Shown here: positions 5,349-6,055 of the stretch, in pieces | How positions within the stretch are numbered: the stretch's first letter is position 1 | Layout of the letters: each line of letters starts with the position of its first letter | Source of the DNA: Leptotrichia sp. oral taxon 215 | Lineage (GTDB): Bacteria > Fusobacteriota > Fusobacteriia > Fusobacteriales > Leptotrichiaceae | Assembly: GCA_905371725.1 (NCBI GenBank) | Contig: CAJPML010000073.1 | Coordinates: 1-6,055, forward strand | Length of the DNA: 6,055 nt | Reading direction: 5' to 3' | The notes under the pieces: generated by a model | The model's input: the letters and a program-made list of their open reading frames with translations, nothing else | Told to the model about the DNA's origin: nothing | Databases searched by the model: none | Made by a program: the position numbers and the translations under genes

Positions 5349-5507
5349 AGCAGAAAAATAGCAATAAAATGCAAAACTTGTGGAAATACACTTGGAACAT
5401 TTGAGTTTAACGGCTACATCACATTTGACTATAAGTGTAAGAAATGTAAGCAGAGGAACACGGGAGTAATAAGGGAACATAAAAAGAAAGGCGAAAAAGA
5501 TGGATAA
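5346..5507 (+). CDS. Com-like small zinc-ribbon protein, TTG start
   Basis: A short reading frame of 53 residues starting with TTG behind a strong ribosome binding site. It has two CxxC pairs, C9-KT-C12 and C31-KK-C34, spaced about 19 residues apart, giving a single zinc ribbon: IKCKTCGNTLGTFE, then YITFDYKCKKCKQRN, then a basic tail. The order (first knuckle at the very N terminus, hydrophobic middle, second knuckle, T or I after it) resembles the Com proteins of Mu-like phages, which bind mRNA and switch on translation of the DNA-modification gene mom. Here no mom-like gene follows directly; only a 15-codon frame overlaps the end before a terminator. An RNA- or DNA-binding role is likely; Com-type translational control is inference. 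Other zinc-ribbon families remain possible. Confidence 0.62.
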   Translation: MSRKIAIKCKTCGNTLGTFEFNGYITFDYKCKKCKQRNTGVIREHKKKGEKDG

Positions 5508-5527
5508 AAAAAGAAAAAATGAAATTG

Positions 5528-5559
5528 AAAAGATAGGTATTAAATAAATATCTTTTTTT
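5528..5559 (+). terminator. AT-rich rho-independent terminator
   Basis: AAAAGATA (5528-5535) pairs perfectly with TATCTTTT (5549-5556) around a 13-base loop, and the T run continues to 5559. The stem is almost free of G and C, so it is weak as an intrinsic terminator. Its position after the last closely packed gene and before a good promoter supports an operon boundary. Confidence 0.45.
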
Positions 5560-5566
5560 GAAAATA

Positions 5567-5575
5567 TGATATAAT
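5567..5575 (+). promoter_or_regulatory. Extended -10 promoter
   Basis: TGATATAAT is a perfect extended -10 element (TG, one base, TATAAT). No good -35 is found 16-18 bases upstream, which is common for extended -10 promoters and for promoters needing an activator. Transcription would start near 5582, at the edge of the ribosome binding site AGGAG (5583-5587), leaving a very short leader before the ATG at 5596. Confidence 0.55.
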
Positions 5576-5595
5576 ATGCAATAGGAGTTAATACA

Positions 5596-5958
5596 ATGGT
5601 TGAAACTGAAATTCAAAAATTTCGTAGAGAATTTTTTGAAAGTCTCTCGGAAGAAGGTTATAGAGTTTATAGAAAATTTGAAAATGATTATTTAATGAAA
5701 AAACATCCGGAACAAGTAACACATCGCATTGTGAATTGTTTTGTTATTGATGAATGGGAAGAAAGAGAAATGATTAATTTGTTTTGGGAAAAACTTTCAA
5801 GGCGTGAAGTAGGACTGTACTTAAAAAAATACTTTGAAAAAGAAGAGAAGAAAAAAAATTTTTCTTTTTTAAAAAAGTTTTTTAAAAAAAAGGAGAGAGA
5901 AAAAAAATGCGAAGAGCAAAAGGAAGAAATCAGCTGGTTAAAAAGTTGCAGGAAATAG
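5596..5958 (+). CDS. Lysine-rich protein of unknown function, possible frameshift partner
   Basis: This gene encodes 120 residues, and no family is recognised. Residues 1-80 look like a compact helical domain with aromatic residues (RREFFESL, YRVYRKFENDY, WEEREMINLFWEKLSRREVGLYLKKYF). Residues 81-104 are almost pure Lys, Glu and Phe, encoded by long A and T runs, and the last 16 residues are read through the start of the next gene. The ribosome binding site is AGGAG at 5583-5587, nine... to eight bases before the ATG, with its own extended -10 promoter. It overlaps the next gene by 52 bp, far more than other overlaps here, and the next gene lies in the -1 frame. Either the natural C terminus is short of this and an indel in a homopolymer run altered it, or a programmed -1 shift joins the two genes. 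The first 80 residues are the safest part of the call. Confidence 0.65.
   Translation: MVETEIQKFRREFFESLSEEGYRVYRKFENDYLMKKHPEQVTHRIVNCFVIDEWEEREMINLFWEKLSRREVGLYLKKYFEKEEKKKNFSFLKKFFKKKEREKKCEEQKEEISWLKSCRK
5886..5907 (+). promoter_or_regulatory. Candidate -1 ribosomal frameshift sites
   Basis: In the frame of the 5596 gene, A AAA AAG occurs at 5886-5892 and A AAA AAA at 5901-5907, both in the codon register needed for -1 slippage. The -1 frame is open from 5886 into the gene starting at 5907. Between them lies AGGAGAG, the ribosome binding site of that gene. Two further in-register heptamers upstream, T TTT TTA (5865-5871) and A AAA AAG (5871-5877), would instead lead to a TAA at 5883-5885 after slippage. 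Confidence 0.4.
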
Positions 5959-6055
5959 ATGAGTACATCGTGATGGACTTAATAATAGATAATTTTAATG
6001 AACATCTATTAAATAATGCTTTTAAAGTAGATGCAATATTGTCACTAAATTATAG
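5907..6055 (+). CDS. Start of a gene running off the right edge, unknown function
   Basis: An ATG at 5907 with AGGAGAG (5891-5897) upstream opens a frame that has no stop up to the window end, giving 49 visible residues: a basic start (MRRAKGRNQLVKKLQ) and then an acidic, helical part (EIDEYIVMDLIIDNFNEHLL). I recognise no family from this fragment. It overlaps the preceding gene by 52 bp in the -1 frame. The basic helical start would suit a small DNA-binding protein, such as a late regulator or a terminase small subunit, but this is only a guess from position. Confidence 0.6.
   Translation, partial: MRRAKGRNQLVKKLQEIDEYIVMDLIIDNFNEHLLNNAFKVDAILSLNY

Noticed and set aside
5025..5480. 151-codon open frame on the minus strand
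   Set aside because: It lies opposite the lipoprotein and zinc-ribbon genes, which have strong start signals and clear motifs. The predicted protein is low-complexity Ser, Phe and Ile, as expected for the reverse complement of Lys- and Glu-rich coding DNA.
5500..5547. 15-codon frame overlapping the end of the zinc-ribbon gene
   Set aside because: It is too short, has only a weak upstream AAAGG, and runs into the terminator stem. Noted only as a possible remnant in the discussion of the Com-like gene.
1..6055. CRISPR array, tRNA, insertion sequence or attachment site
   Set aside because: No regularly spaced repeats, no cloverleaf-like segment, no transposase motifs and no flanking direct repeats were found by eye. 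An attachment site cannot be judged without the phage ends.

Overview
This window looks like part of a temperate phage genome (a prophage, or an integrated or plasmid-like relative) in a very AT-rich, low-GC host. Short genes lie head to tail on the + strand, spaced by a few bases or overlapping by 4 bp, nearly all behind strong AGGAGG-type ribosome binding sites. The recognisable ones are typical phage early or accessory genes: a Rha-type antirepressor with a C-terminal KilAC domain, an HNH nuclease of the phage replication-region type, an MT-A70 adenine methyltransferase, a small glutaredoxin, a small lipoprotein and a Com-like zinc ribbon. Codon and base use and protein composition would suit Fusobacteria (a Leptotrichia- or Fusobacterium-like host) or a low-GC Firmicute. 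That host call is inference, because no host gene is present.

Left edge (1-137): no convincing gene. It holds a rho-independent terminator reading leftward, a leftward promoter just to its right, a weak rightward promoter, and a 13-bp palindrome over the leftward -10 box. This resembles a regulatory switch at the start of the rightward operon.

First block (138-1752): a small helical protein, the Rha/KilAC antirepressor, and an unknown charged protein. A cluster of hairpins with a terminator-like end closes it (1756-1830).

Second block (1841-3583): a 54-residue basic protein, the HNH nuclease, the MT-A70 methyltransferase (overlapping by ATGA) and a small acidic protein. A 74-bp gap with two competing hairpins follows.

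Third block (3658-5507): an unknown 119-residue protein, a glutaredoxin, a coiled-coil protein, a 2-3 pass membrane protein, a lipoprotein overlapping it by ATGA, and a TTG-started Com-like zinc-ribbon protein. An AT-rich terminator and an extended -10 promoter follow.

Fourth block (5596 to the right edge): a lysine-rich 120-residue protein overlaps the start of a gene that runs off the window. The two are in frames related by -1 and joined by homopolymer runs with classic slippery heptamers, so a programmed frameshift fusion is possible.

Taken together, the antirepressor would promote escape from lysogeny. The nuclease and methyltransferase would act on phage or host DNA. The membrane protein and lipoprotein are candidates for altering the host surface. 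No integrase, CI-type repressor, polymerase, helicase, terminase or structural gene is visible. No tRNA, rRNA, CRISPR array or insertion sequence was seen.
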